Counted from the first letter of the stretch, positions 50,118 through 62,391 are shown. The stretch is 64,000 bases of DNA from Dirofilaria immitis (GCA_024305405.1 JAKNDB010000070.1:310001-374000); one strand, 5' to 3'. A program made the numbers and translations. The notes: a model not told the origin generated them from the letters alone.

Positions 50118-50567
50118 ACAAACAGGAATATTTTTTTAGCAAATGACGACGATTCTTGGAGAACAATTAAATGATTTATTTCTGGAAAATATCGATCCAT
50201 CAGATGGCTCTATCTTCTTTGAATGCTCCATCTATCATTATCGGTAAATTGAAGGAAGAAATTTTTCGATATTAGCGTAAACAGTATATTTATTATACAT
50301 ATATTACAACATACATCACTCAATTAATTAAGCAAAATCGCTTGCTGACGATTCGAAACTTAGCAAAGTACAGGAAGCAAAATATCACCGCAAAATGGTT
50401 TCCTTATGAAAAAATAAAAGAAAAAAAACTCATAATAAATATATTGTTTACGGATAAGTTTGCGAGAAATAATGCTTGTGTTTCATTTAAATAGCCAATA
50501 TTAGAGAAATTTAAAACTGATATTATAGAAGGTTACCCTAAAACATTATTATATTAAATATATAAAA

Positions 50568-50815
50568 CAAAGTATGATAATCAAAAGATAAGAATGGTAA
50601 GTATATATATACCAAATAGTCTAAGTATATTATATCAAAGTATGATAATCAAAAGATAAGATTAGTAAGTATATATATATATATCCAAACAGTCCATTAT
50701 ATCAAAGTATGATAATCAAAAGATAAGATTAGTAAGTATATATATATCCAAACAGTCCATTATATCAAAGTATGATAATCAAAAGATAAGATTAGTAAAT
50801 ATATATATGCCAAAT
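50568..50815. repeat. Period 63-68 minisatellite, four copies
   Basis: Copies of CAAAGTATGATAATCAAAAG + ATAAGA start at 50568, 50636, 50703 and 50766, each ending in a variable (TA)n run. Unit-length differences come from the TA run. It lies upstream of the kinase gene. Confidence 0.85.
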
Positions 50816-51182
50816 AATTTAAGTTTGATTCTTATGCTATAAATCCAAGTTTCTTTAATAATTTCTACAAAAAGAATATGCAACTTATCTAAATTTACCC
50901 ATAAAAATTAGCTATTAATTTCGTTAAATTCCCAAATAATTGAAAAAAGGAAGAATTACTCAAAAATTCTTTTCAAAATTCAAAAAATTTCCATTGAATA
51001 ATTTGGACTCGATATGCAAATAATGTGTCCCAAACCGTAAACGTGAATTTTGTGACATGAAAAGATGAAAATAGCCTTTGCTGATTCAGACATTCATCAT
51101 TTGATATAAGCGATATGGCACGTATATCATCATCGCGATTAGTCCTTCTTCTTCTCGATTATCAGGCTATGTTAAATGTCAG

Positions 51183-51405
51183 TGTCGCATTTCACGTAGA
51201 TAGCGTTACATGATATTACGTGTCGCATTTCACGTAGATAGCGTTACATGATATTACGTGTCGCATTCCACGTAGCTAACATTACATGATATTACATGTG
51301 CATTCCACGTAGCTAACATTACATGATATTACATGTGCATTCCACGTAGCTAACATTACATGATGTTACGTGCCGCACTCCACGTAGCTAACAATATATG
51401 ATATT
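51183..51405. repeat. Period about 38 minisatellite, five to six copies
   Basis: Units of the type TGTCGCATTTCACGTAGATA-GCGTTACATGATATTACG repeat five to six times. Copies drift left to right from GATAGCG to GCTAACA. GC content is higher than in the surroundings. Each unit carries CACGTAG and most a TACGTG or ACATG junction. It lies 0.4-0.6 kb downstream of the PLA2-like gene and 2 kb upstream of the kinase. Confidence 0.85.
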
Positions 51406-51695
51406 AGTGATAAGCCGTCGGGTAGTCGAGATTACCTTTCTTCAAAGATTGGAATCGAATTTTAACTTGCAATATGCTTCGTTCGATGGGACGTTACTCT
51501 AACATCACTAAGTTACCGTATATCATCACTACTACCGTATATATAATAAAACACAAGCGATTTAAACTTTACTTGATAGGTCATTGACATTCAGCGATTT
51601 ATGGCATAGTGTTATCTATAGGTTATATGTCACGGATATCATCCAAAAATATTTCTTCATATCAATGATGTCTGCTGATCAGATTTCTTATCATT

Positions 51696-51701
51696 TTTAT
51701 T
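51696..51701 (-). terminator. Poly(A) signal AATAAA for the PLA2-like gene
   Basis: TTTATT on the plus strand reads AATAAA on the minus strand, 88 bases past the PLA2-like stop codon. Confidence 0.45.
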
Positions 51702-51788
51702 GCATATCATATAGATAATATTCAAATGTTCAAATAGAACAGAATATTTTTGAGTGTTTTTAAAAGTGATTTCTTAGCGATAGTTGTT

Positions 51789-52733
51789 TCATTCCTTTTC
51801 AAAATGGAATTGTTGATGACTGTTTCCTTTGGTTATATGTGATGCTGATGGACATTTTGGCTTCGGATAGGAGAATTCAGTTTCGTCCAAACATCTAACG
51901 AATTCGCTATCGCAAGCGCAACTTGCTGCTGCACAGACATTCGAGCTCTTCGCTTCTTCCTCTAAATTAAATTAATTAATGTTAAAAATATAAGTTATTA
52001 CATCAATAAGCTATCATTCCTTTCTAGGGCCCTATTATTCAGATTACATACATCCTAAACTTTTCCTCTTAAGAATTTAATTTATGGCATAAAGTTGAAA
52101 ACAAACCGCTACAGACGGGATTCTGATCCACGCATTTCCATTCGTAAGGGGTAAAGTATGGTAGGAACCAATATTTGCAATCATAACTTTCTAGAGCCCT
52201 ATTATAGCAACTTTTATGACGTAGGCAACAGCTGAAATAAAATTTTTATGAATTTAAATAAGAAAGCTTTGTTAATCTTTCAGTTGCAAACATCAGAAGT
52301 TAAGCATTCTGACAAAGACTTTTCTATAGATGATGATATTCAACTACACGACTGGATTCTTCTATATTAATAATGAATAAATTAAATGGTTCTATCCTAA
52401 ATGATAAAATAATAATCCTAAATGATGGCATTAGTCATTGCTTACTTTTCAAATTTAATTACGTTTAAGTTATCATGAATTTGCATAACTTACCTATACA
52501 AATTAAAAAATTTTAGCAAACTTTTTTACTAGTGTTTTAAAAAAGTGAATAATTTACGTGTCGATATCATCAACCGGAACCCTGTTATTCTGTCCCAATC
52601 CACAATTGCATCCGTATCCATTGTAATGGAATAAACTTTCCCCACCGACACATTTTTTCATGCTAAAAACGTTCCACAATGCAGAATACGTTGATGCCAC
52701 TAAGCAAGCTAATATTAATGTTCGGAAAAGCAT
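51789..52733 (-). CDS. Secreted phospholipase A2-like protein with Lys in place of the metal-binding Asp
   Basis: Three exons, minus strand: 52558-52733, 52107-52231 and 51789-51961, 157 residues, with phases closing perfectly. A signal peptide (LFRTLILACLVASTYS) precedes the mature domain. The calcium loop reads YGCNCGLG, the active-site helix DTCCLRHKSCY, and the second helix CACDSEFVRCL. The catalytic His and the later Asp (CACD) are present. The residue after the His, which is Asp in active group I/II enzymes and binds calcium, is Lys, and the loop lacks the usual GG. From family knowledge, such Lys49-type proteins have little or no hydrolytic activity. The protein is probably secreted and disulphide-rich. 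TTTCAG directly precedes the ATG. A cluster of GATA motifs lies just upstream. Confidence 0.88.
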
Positions 52734-52740
52734 CTGAAAC
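52734..52740 (-). promoter_or_regulatory. Putative spliced-leader acceptor at PLA2-like gene start
   Basis: GTTTCAG on the minus strand abuts the ATG of the PLA2-like gene, the position typical of a nematode trans-splice acceptor. It supports the chosen start, since the signal peptide begins immediately afterwards. Confidence 0.5.
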
Positions 52741-52774
52741 TTTTCTCACTCATTACTTTTAATATTTAATAATT

Positions 52775-52925
52775 CGATAAACCGATACCAGGATTGCTTG
52801 GTAATATTACGATCTATTAAATGTTCACATTATCATCTTTGTGATAGCATCTTTATCGTTATCACATTATTTATATCGATATCATGATAGAGAATGCTGA
52901 TATCGGCTGCAATATATATGATAAA
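52775..52925. promoter_or_regulatory. GATA-factor motif cluster upstream of the PLA2-like gene
   Basis: About twelve GATA/TATC cores lie within 150 bases, 40-190 bases upstream of the PLA2-like ATG, including TTATCA/TGATAA-type extended sites and two GATATC palindromes. TGATAA is the preferred site of nematode intestinal GATA factors (ELT-2 type). The AT-rich background raises chance matches, so function is an inference. Confidence 0.35.
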
Positions 52926-54621
52926 ATATTTTTCATCAAAAAAAAATTGAAAATAATAGAATGGACAAGAAATATCTAAGAAATAATATGATCAGATGAT
53001 GTAGAATGTTTCTGAGATCGCTAATTAATATTATTGCTGCATTGCGGAAACAATCTTTAAGGTATGATATTGTAATATAAATATTTCTGAAACTGAAACT
53101 TTCTCAATATTCTTATGAAGTGATAACCTATTAGCTATTATCACAACCAGAGAAAGACTTAAAATTATGAAGAAATGAATGAAGGAAGGAAGGAATGATG
53201 GAATAGTGATCATTCATAACTGTTTTAATTCGCTGTTATCATTACTATTTTTAATTGTTTGCCGAGAATAAAAAGTAAATTCCAGTTATATGTTATCAGA
53301 AAAATGATAACACATAGTTTGCTTGCGTGTATCTGTGTGTTTGTATGCGATCGTTTAATTCTTTAATAGTAATAGTGAACAATCATATCAGTTATCATTA
53401 CTACAGTAAGGTTTCTAGTATTTATAATGTAAATAATAAAAAAATCAAACTATGCAATGTTTTTGCTGAATATATATTCATGTGATCATTTTTTTGATAA
53501 AATAAATGACTATTTTAATTTTTTTACTTTAGAATGCTCATTTTTTTTCACCTGGAATAAATAAGTTGAATAAATAATTGAGATTATTGTTGCCGATCCG
53601 ATAATTGCAACATTTGTCTCAACTCCAATGAAGTCTTCCTCAAAAATGATTAACCTTCTATGATCTGAGACTATGAATGATGATAATTGCTGAATAATTT
53701 TCAATCGGAAAATATGAAACAATGTTAAAAGGAAACAAATATACAGAGGAAACAGGACTACAACACTTTACTGCAATTTGCAATTTTATATTCGTAGGTC
53801 ATGGAATGATTGATATCGCTTGTATGATAATAATGATTGATATCGCTTTTATGATAGTGCAAATTATCACTGTAAGATATTATTGCTGTATCTTGGCAGA
53901 AAAATTAAGTAGTCAAATTTATCATCATTTTTAGGCTATCATAATGAACTTTGAAATGACTACCTTGGATTTGATATTAAATAAATATACCTATCTTTTA
54001 TAGTGAATAATTTATGCTGAGAGATTTCTTACTTTATATTTTATTTTCCGAATTACTTATCATTTGTTCGATTAACTAGAAATATCAATAATGCATCTGG
54101 CGAATATATGATCAAATGAAATCCTTTGAGAGAGTGCAGTGATCGACCGTTTAAATAAAAATTGAAAACAACAACTCCGAGCGATCATCAACAGATAATC
54201 CCTTTTCCTTCATAATTGATCATATGGTAAATTATCAAAATTTATCCTTAACCATTTTACGATCATTCTGCATTTCGAGATAATATGGAAAGCGAAAAAC
54301 TCTCGATCAGTAGATGATCAGCAGTTGAAAAATCGCTATTTTTAAAGTCTCACGACTATAATCATTTATTCGATAATCAGTGATGATCGGTTCAATTTTC
54401 AAGATAAAATTACATTAAAAAAAAAAGACATGCTTTCTATCTATTAATCTATTATCATATTGATTTGCTAAATTCTGATAAAATCATTGAAATTTTCTAA
54501 ATTTAAGAAATATATTATTATATCATATAATGAAACATATTCAAAAATTTAATAAAATATTGAAAATTATAATGTCTTTAATCAATATTAATTAATAAAA
54601 AGATTTCAACTATTTTTCATC

Positions 54622-54812
<191 letters not shown>

Positions 54813-54984
54813 CGTTGACAATAACTCATTTAAAAAATTGTTTCGAATTTTTGAATGAATGAATGAATTATAATATTTTACCTCATCTATTACATTTACC
54901 CGACCACTTATCTATCAATTTCAAATATTTCAACATCTTGCTATGAAAATACTTCGATAATTTAGTACGATGCAAAAAATGGTT

Positions 54985-55195
54985 TTCGAGATCTCGTGAA
55001 ATCCTAAAATAATAGCTTCTATAATGACGGAAATAATAAAATTTATTTCATACTGTGCCGATTATAGAAATTCTGATTTACCGCTTATCCATCAACTTTA
55101 GACATTTTTCGAGATCTTATGGAATCCTGAAATAATAGCTTCCATAACGACAGAAATAATAAAATTTATTTCACACTCTGTCGATGACAGGAATT
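54985..55195. repeat. Diverged tandem duplication, period about 125
   Basis: A segment with TTTTCGAGATCTCGTGAAAT, AATAATAGCTTCTATAATGA and AATAATAAAATTTATTTCAT at 54985-55067 recurs with about 10 percent changes at about 55108-55195. The intervening CTTATCTATCAA/CTTATCCATCAA elements are also shared. No coding potential was seen. Confidence 0.7.
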
Positions 55196-56758
55196 CTCAT
55201 TTTAATTTAATAATTTAAATTTAATAATAATAATTTGAATATATGCATAATAATTTCTTAATTAAATTAAATGCAACCTTTTTTGCACAACTTGATATGT
55301 GCATAATTTGTTTTGTAGTATTTTCAATATTTATTATATATTTCAATCATTCATTCCTTTAATTATTACTTGTAAAATCAATTTTTCAAAATGTTGAAAT
55401 GCGCAAATGAAATTCTTTCTATTGTTGTCGAGATTTTAATTAAAATGTCAAGACTAAAAATAAAATAATCATGGAATAGTAAAATAATAAACTAACGAAT
55501 TTATGAGAATAATTAACAATGAATAAATTGAAATCCATTTTTTTTTGAATTAGTTTAAATGATATCTATCATTTCAATCAAAATTATTTAAATTTATATA
55601 AAAATACTTCATCTATCTTATACGCTCGACCTTCTTCAATTCTATACGAATTATCATTCACTAATCGAATGAAATGATTAAATAAGTATTGAAAAAAAAC
55701 AAACAAACTAATTAATTTGCTATGCTAAAATCAAAACAAATGAAAAATTTCATTGAAATCATTATGACCTTTCAACTTTACTTTTCACGACTTATTAATG
55801 ACTTATTAAATGACTAATCGACACTATGAATATGATGAATAGGATAGTAAACTTTAAAAGTTTTCTCGATGTTTAATGGCATGTTGGTTATAATGTCAAA
55901 AGTTATTTTAATTCCATAAAGGTATTTGCTGATTTCTGAAATGTTGAAATGTCTATTATTGTTTTGGTCTTATCAAATTTAACAGTCTATTGTTATATGA
56001 TGATAAGCAATAGTTTCCAATTTCGATAATTCAATCGTTTAAAATTTAGTAAATTTCTATTCTAATCATCAAAAATGATAAGAAAATCGATTGAAGACAC
56101 TGCATAATGCGAAATTATTTTCTCATTGATAAATGTCAGTGTTAATTAAATTATTTACATCAAATTTCATCCTTTCATTTATTTGTTTGATAAAATCAAT
56201 TTTTATCACTCAAAACAAATAACAATAGATGAAAGCATAAACAATTATCAACGATGATAAGATGATAACCCCATCCCGCATTTATCTATCTATCTCTCCG
56301 CATTTATCTATCTATCTCTTATCTTGACCTTTGATCATGGTACTTCCTCTTTTCATTTGCTTCATATCTACAAACCCCTAGCTATTATCTCTCTCTTCTT
56401 ATCAGGCTTCTGCATATAATATTTGTCTTTTTATGTTTATATGTCTGGTCTTCATACCTATACAATCTTTGTCGATGTGTCTATGCCCGTTGTGAATGTT
56501 CAATGTGCATATGGAGCTTATGATTAGTATTGATGATTCAGGTATAGGTGTATGTTGTGTGTCGTTTGGATTGGTTGTTTGTCTTTTCGGGTAATGTTCT
56601 TTATCTTTTTATTATCAATTGAGTGGGCGAAGGATTCAGATGGAAATGATGAAATATTTAGATCATAAGGTGGTAGTAACAGGATGATATGAAAATTGGA
56701 TGTAATAAATATATTTTATTGATGAAACGTGACGTGTATTTAGAATCGACCACTCGTA

Positions 56759-56786
56759 TACATATATATATATATATATATATATG

Positions 56787-56819
<33 letters not shown>

Positions 56820-56871
56820 CTGTATGTATGTGTGTGTCTGTATGTATATATTATATATATATATATATATA
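56759..56871. repeat. Compound (TA)n-(GT)n-(TA)n microsatellite
   Basis: TATATA, then GTGTGT with GTAT interruptions, then TATATA again over about 110 bases. The two opposing ORFs spanning it (56663-56938 and 56689-56907) are repeat artefacts. Confidence 0.9.
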
Positions 56872-58373
56872 ACGATCGATAAGAAACTGGTTTTTCGCTC
56901 TTTCTGAATTCATTTTGGCAAAAAAAAGATGTGTACAATGAAATATTTATTAATCTCTTATATTAATTATCAATTAAAATTTAATATATCTTTTTATATG
57001 ATTATATTTAAATTTGTTTATTGATAATATATTTTTAATTAATTAATATTTAATTTCATATATATACATATAATTTAGTCTATCATTCTGAATAATATTA
57101 TATTTCACGTAAAACGTGACAATTCCATATTAAACGTGAAGATGATAAATTATTATGTTTTTATATACTATTTGCCAATTTTATATAATATAAACAAATT
57201 TGAATAAAATTTGTTTATATTATATTGAAATGGTTTAATTTGTCAATCATTCAATTCAACCTATTTAAATTATTTCTAATTATTATATCTAATTGTAGAT
57301 AATACTTTTTTTTTAACATTTTGCGTGAAATTTTTGTGATAAATATCTATGTTTAGAATATTTGATAATATTACACTACAATGGAATAATATTTGAAAAT
57401 GGGGGCATTCTTCTTTTTCGTCTAATAGTGATATAGTATGAAATTATATTGTTGATTATAATAAATATAATGATAAATGAATTCTTGTTATCATTACTCG
57501 CTGATGACAATAAATTGTATAGAAACATTATTTATGTATAGAGATAGATGTATGTGATGATAAAGAAAATGAAAAAAGAAAAGGAGCAGATAGAAGGAAT
57601 AATTTTGCTCATATAATATGTATATAATGACATGAATGTATCAAATGTATAATTGATAATGATATTAACAGATAGAATTATTTTTTTGATCAATTTTATT
57701 CGAACTGCTATTGGCTATAGAATATGAATTACCCTTCCCCAAAAGAAATAAAAGCTTAAAAAGATATCCATTGAGCTAATGCAATCATAATTATTTTGCA
57801 TTTGAATTAGCTTGATTGATAATTTTATTATTTATTGTACTTTTCTTTTATCAATATTTTTAACTATTAAATGATCCTATCTATTTATATCATGTTTTAT
57901 CATTTTATCATTTGTAAGATGTATGTCTTAGTCAATTCAAAATAGAGTTTATAGGAAGAAAAAGAAAGAAACTGAAGTAGATATGATTTCAATTCTAATC
58001 CAACAATGTGGTTTTATTTTCTTTTTTTTTTTTATTTTTGAATTGGTGATTAATAGAATCTGGAATTTTCTTTCGCCTAAATTTCTCTGCGTTTTTCATC
58101 TGCATTCTCTGCATCTTCTCTTTCTCTGTATATCTGAGTCACTACCATTTATCGATTATTTCTCTAATTTTCGAACTGAAACAAACCATTTCATTGAGAG
58201 AGTAGAAAAAGAGATGAGAGGCAATGAATGTTTAGTATTGTTAGTTATTGAAATGGTGAAATGAGCATTTGAGAAAATGCTGTTTGGATTAGAGTGTTGG
58301 CATTTTCACGATCAATTTTATTTGTATTGCTTCATCTCCGTTCGTTATTTATTTTACTCATCAATCCTATTTA

Positions 58374-58463
58374 CATTCATTCATTCATTCATTCATTCAT
58401 TCATTCATTCATTCATTCATTCATTCATTCATTCATTCATTCAATCCATTCCACTCATTCATT
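58374..58463. repeat. (ATTC)n microsatellite
   Basis: About 17 perfect ATTC units, then a short interruption and four more. The His/Ser/Phe/Ile repeat ORFs across it are artefacts. Confidence 0.95.
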
Positions 58464-58679
58464 CATTCATTGTATTATTCTGTAAGGATGGGAAAAAAAC
58501 ATTTATGCAATATTTGACCATCTACGATAAATAATATATATTACTCATTTCATTTAAGATTTGATACCTTTCTCATACATTCTTATCATTTTTTCTATTC
58601 CATTTTTACCATGGTTTCGTTTGTGATTTTTGTGATGATTTGATAAGAATGCAGTTATTATAATTTGAACATTTTTCAG

Positions 58680-59132
58680 GAATTCTTGTGGATATCCTCA
58701 GAAGAGCAGTAAATCGTTGGCCTCGAACAGTTGCATGTTTTACACCCCAACAATAACTTCAGCATTTGTGATTATATGGTTGACAACCCTCAGGAAGGTA
58801 AATATTGTCACATTTTGATATATTGGTAACATTCTCTGAATTTTCTGGAAAAAAGGTGTTTTTTTACAAGAATTTTAGTTAGATTTGATAGTTTAGGATA
58901 GTATTCATTATTCGATTCTCGCTGAATACAATTGAGCGATGAATTTATTGTTTCAGGGAGGTTGTCGCGAAAACGAAAGAAACTGAAGGAGACTTTTGAA
59001 AAGTCGTCTGGCGTAGAATCGCATTGCTTGTTTGCCCTTATTCACGTATGCCATTTGGGGATACACAGTGCACAAGCAGTGGCCTAGTTGCTTCCACGTC
59101 AAAATTCTCTTCCAGCGTTGATTCCAGTATTG
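58680..59132 (+). CDS. Two candidate exons of an unassigned gene
   Basis: Segment 58680-58797 is bounded by TTTTTCAG and GTAAAT; segment 58957-59132 by TTTCAG and GTATGT. In one frame the first ends FSICDYMVDNPQE at phase 1, and the second continues in phase with a basic stretch LSRKRKKLKETFEKSSGV, which looks like real coding sequence with a nuclear-localisation-like cluster. A frame change is needed inside both segments to stay open (TAA near 58711, and another shift around 59020, after which CPYSRMPFGDTQ reads well). I do not recognise the protein. It lies about 0.8 kb upstream of the eIF5 gene on the same strand. Read as UTR or decayed sequence, it could also be non-coding. Confidence 0.3.
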
Positions 59133-59583
59133 GTATGTTAATCGATTGTATGTTAGAAAAGTTTTGTTGTGTATTTACAGAAAATGCAAATGATATAGGA
59201 CGAGCAGTTTCTTGATCGAATTGATTTTGAAATATATAGGTGTCCCGCAGGTGCACATTTCATTATGATTGAGACTTGGTCTAGAAGAGTTTTTGAAAAA
59301 GGACTAAATTAAGCAAATAAGATCGTTCAAATATTCAGAAATATTTTAACTCAATTGCAGATATAGAAATTATATATGTCTATCAGTCGTAGAATGTTTT
59401 CTGCATTGAAACCCATAAATATATTTGAGGATGGAATCATATAATTCATGATTTGCATAAACTTATCACTTTTTTGCAAATAATTTAAAGTATGCGAACG
59501 CACGAGAAGCAAATCTATTGGACTGCTTAGTTTAGCGTGAACGGTTGAGCTTTTCTGCTGCACTTAAAAAAACTTGTTTTTGC

Positions 59584-59721
59584 ATGACTTTCTTTTGCCT
59601 GCTCATAGTTGCAAACTATACGGCGAGCATCAATCCTGTCTTCGGAAGTCGGCTTATTAAAATTGATGCAGTATCGTCCTCTATCATTGCCTGTAGTCAT
59701 TCAACTGAAAAGGCATTTTAG
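59584..59721 (+). CDS. Short 45-residue ORF upstream of the eIF5 gene
   Basis: A plus-strand ORF starts with a hydrophobic leader (TFFCLLIVANYTAS) and has mixed codon use in a less AT-rich patch. It is only 45 residues, has no recognised motif and ends 215 bases before the eIF5 start codon. It might be a small secreted peptide, an exon of the unassigned gene just upstream, or chance. Confidence 0.15.
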   Translation: MTFFCLLIVANYTASINPVFGSRLIKIDAVSSSIIACSHSTEKAF

Positions 59722-59936
59722 AAGTGGCAACTATTACGGTAAAAGCTGTTTGGATTTCTAGGATTATAGGTTTAATATCTTTACAAAGATAATTTTCATC
59801 TAGATTTTATATAATTTGTAAATGTAGAGAAAATTTTTTGGGATTTTATGACACTCCTGACTATTTATAAGTCATTTTACAGGTTTTTCACGGAATTTGT
59901 TTATCGCAAATTTTGAACGGATAAAACTGAACGGAA

Positions 59937-62391
59937 ATGGCGATCAATATCAACCGCAACGTGCTCGATCCCTTTTACCGTTACAAAATGCCTCGGCTAC
60001 AAGCGAAGGTTATTTTATCTCCAGGCAAAATAAAGAGTGTTTAATGTCACCTGTATATATTTCTTTGGTTTTCTCTAGTCAATTAAAACTTTTCTGAAGG
60101 AAGTCAAAATTTTGCAGGTCGAAGGCAAAGGCAACGGAATCAAAACTGTCATTGCAAACATGACCGACATTGCCAAAGCTCTTGAGCGTCCACCAACTTG
60201 TAAGTATATTGTTTCGTAAATCTTTATGTTATCCCGTTTTCAATCACTTTTGTTATTACTAATATTGCTTGATTATTTGGGATCACTTTCTAATTCAAAA
60301 TCCCGTTTATCATTTTAAGGATCGGAAAGTCTCTTTGGGTTTGCTGAGTTTGGAGTAATGATCTCACTAAACCATAAGCAAAGAATATACTCAAATTATT
60401 CCATTCATTATATCATCATTATTATAGACCCAACCAAATATTTTGGATGCGAACTGGGCGCGCAGACTAATTTTGACATGAAAAATGAGCGTTTTATCGT
60501 GAACGGTGAACATGACGCAGCCAAACTGCAAGATATTCTCGATGGTTTCATCAGAAAGTTTGTGTTGTGTGCAGCATGTGAGAATCCTGAAACCACTTTG
60601 GTAAAATATTTTTCATAACTGCTCGGTTTTACCTTACTTGATTTAGTTTTTTTCCTGGGAGACTTTATTATAATTCGATTTCCAGATCGTCAAGAAAGGT
60701 CAGATTCACAGCAAATGCAAGGCTTGTGGAAATACTTCAATCATTGATCCCAAGCATAAACTATCGACATTTATCATGAAGAATCCGCCGAAAGTTGATG
60801 AAAAGGAAAAGAAAGAAAATGGTAACAGTGGTTCTACAGATAATTCGGTAATAGATGGAGAAATTCCAAGTGATAAAGATTTGGTGAGCATATTGCTGAC
60901 TTTTAAAATTTCGGTCCTTTTTTTGAACTTATTGAAAATCTTATCCTATTCATATTAACACCAAAATATTTGCAGAATGGAAGTGCATCAGATAATGTAG
61001 ATGATGACTGGGCAGAGCCAATTGACGATCCAGCTGGTGTAGTTTCTGCACAAATCGGCAAGCTGATAATTAGCAGAGATCTTGACAAATCAATCGAAGA
61101 GCGACTTGATATGCTTCATCAGTATTTCTTAAAAGCTAAAGCCGACGGCACACTTCAAGTAACTTAATTCCTTTGTTAAGATTCAAGGATCAAACTTTAT
61201 CATTTGCGCGAATACTATAAATAATGAATAGTATTTAGATTTTTGTACTTGACCGGATCTATGTTTTGAAAAATAATGGTATTAACTGGCTAACCGTTCC
61301 CACTGTTCATTCTATATGTGAAAGAAATCTGCTAAAACTGGTAAATGAAAGTGTAATGTATGTTGCAGAATAGTAAAAAATTACTAAATGAAGCAGAAAG
61401 ACTGGAGCTAAAATCAAAGGCTACCCTTTTGTTAGCTGACGTTCTGTTTGATACAAACGTCGTCAATCAAATCATGGAATATCGAAACATCCTTCTGCGT
61501 TTTACTGTTAACGATCACAAGGTCTGCATCATCATTTTTAAAGAATTGCTGTTGTCTTCGAATTCAGTTTGTTTTTTTTTCTTCTGAAATTGGAATTTAT
61601 TAATTTTGTCTGAAATCTCTAAATCAACATTCAATTTCAGGCGCAACGTCATCTTCTAGGTGGCATTGAACAACTTATTTTGAAACATTTTGACACTTTA
61701 CTGCCAAAATCAGCCCACATCATTAAAGCGCTTTACGACACCGATGTAGTGGAAGAGGAAGTTCTTCTTGCTTGGGGTGAAAAGGTATGAAAACGGACTG
61801 ATTTATAGGATTTTAAAATTTCATTTCTCGGTCTTTGAAAATCCAAATTAACAAAAATATTCTTTTAAGCCGACCAGAAAATATGTTAAGAAGAAATTGT
61901 GCGCCGAAATAATTAGTAAAGCACAGCCCGTTCTGGATTGGTTGAAGAATGCAGAGGAAGATGAAAGCGACGATGAGGATAATGAAGCAATTGAAGTAGG
62001 ATTAAATAGTTATTATCCTTTCTTTTAAAAATTTTTGATTCGTTGTTTCAAATCTTATTAGAGGGGAATGTCGAAGTGTTTGATTTTTGCTATTTGTACG
62101 AATGCAAGGAAGTCGTTTCTGGCCCAACATGTTCTTCATCCACCTATTTTATTATAATTTCCTTATCAGTTAATTCTATTGCCGTATTTGTTATATTTTT
62201 GCAGAGCGATTTTAAGTTTCCTTAGTTTAAGAATTTGAGTTACAAATTTGATTATTTTACAGTTTGATGATCGCGCCCGAAGAGTGGGAACGATTGAGTT
62301 AGATGCGACAAAGAAAATGAATGGCAATGCACAGACTAAAGAGATTAAGACTGAGGACGATGGTGAAGAAGTTAATATTGACGATATCTAA
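59937..62391 (+). CDS. eif-5: Eukaryotic translation initiation factor 5 (eIF5)
   Basis: Nine exons: 59937-60008, 60118-60199, 60428-60600, 60686-60883, 60976-61158, 61369-61521, 61641-61784, 61870-61995 and 62263-62391, giving 419 residues (human 431) with every splice phase closing and no frame break. The N-terminus has the family start ([18 protein letters not shown]) with the conserved Arg needed for GTPase activation of eIF2. [14 protein letters not shown] follows, then a C2-C2 zinc module ([10 protein letters not shown] ... [11 protein letters not shown]), an acidic/Lys linker, and a C-terminal W2/HEAT domain with LLAWGEK and acidic boxes ending [11 protein letters not shown]. It finishes NIDDI, like the human tail. 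Known role: GTPase-activating protein for eIF2 in the 43S/48S pre-initiation complex. A TTTTACAG acceptor about 57 bases before the ATG may be the trans-splice site. Confidence 0.97.

Larger units (their letters stand above)
49218..51788. other. Upstream region of the Polo-like kinase, with repeats
   Basis: This 2.6-kb interval lies between the kinase start (49217) and the PLA2-like stop (51789), both genes on the minus strand. It should hold the kinase promoter. An acceptor-like TTTTAG sits about 14 bases before the kinase ATG. It contains a G-quadruplex motif at 50095-50117 and two minisatellites. No coding exon was found. Confidence 0.6.

Noticed and set aside
56663..56938. Opposing ORFs of about 90 and 72 residues
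   Set aside because: Both are read through a TA/GT compound microsatellite.
57983..58264. 93-residue plus-strand ORF with a Phe-rich hydrophobic start
   Set aside because: The hydrophobic part comes from a T run; no motif, exon partner or conserved look.
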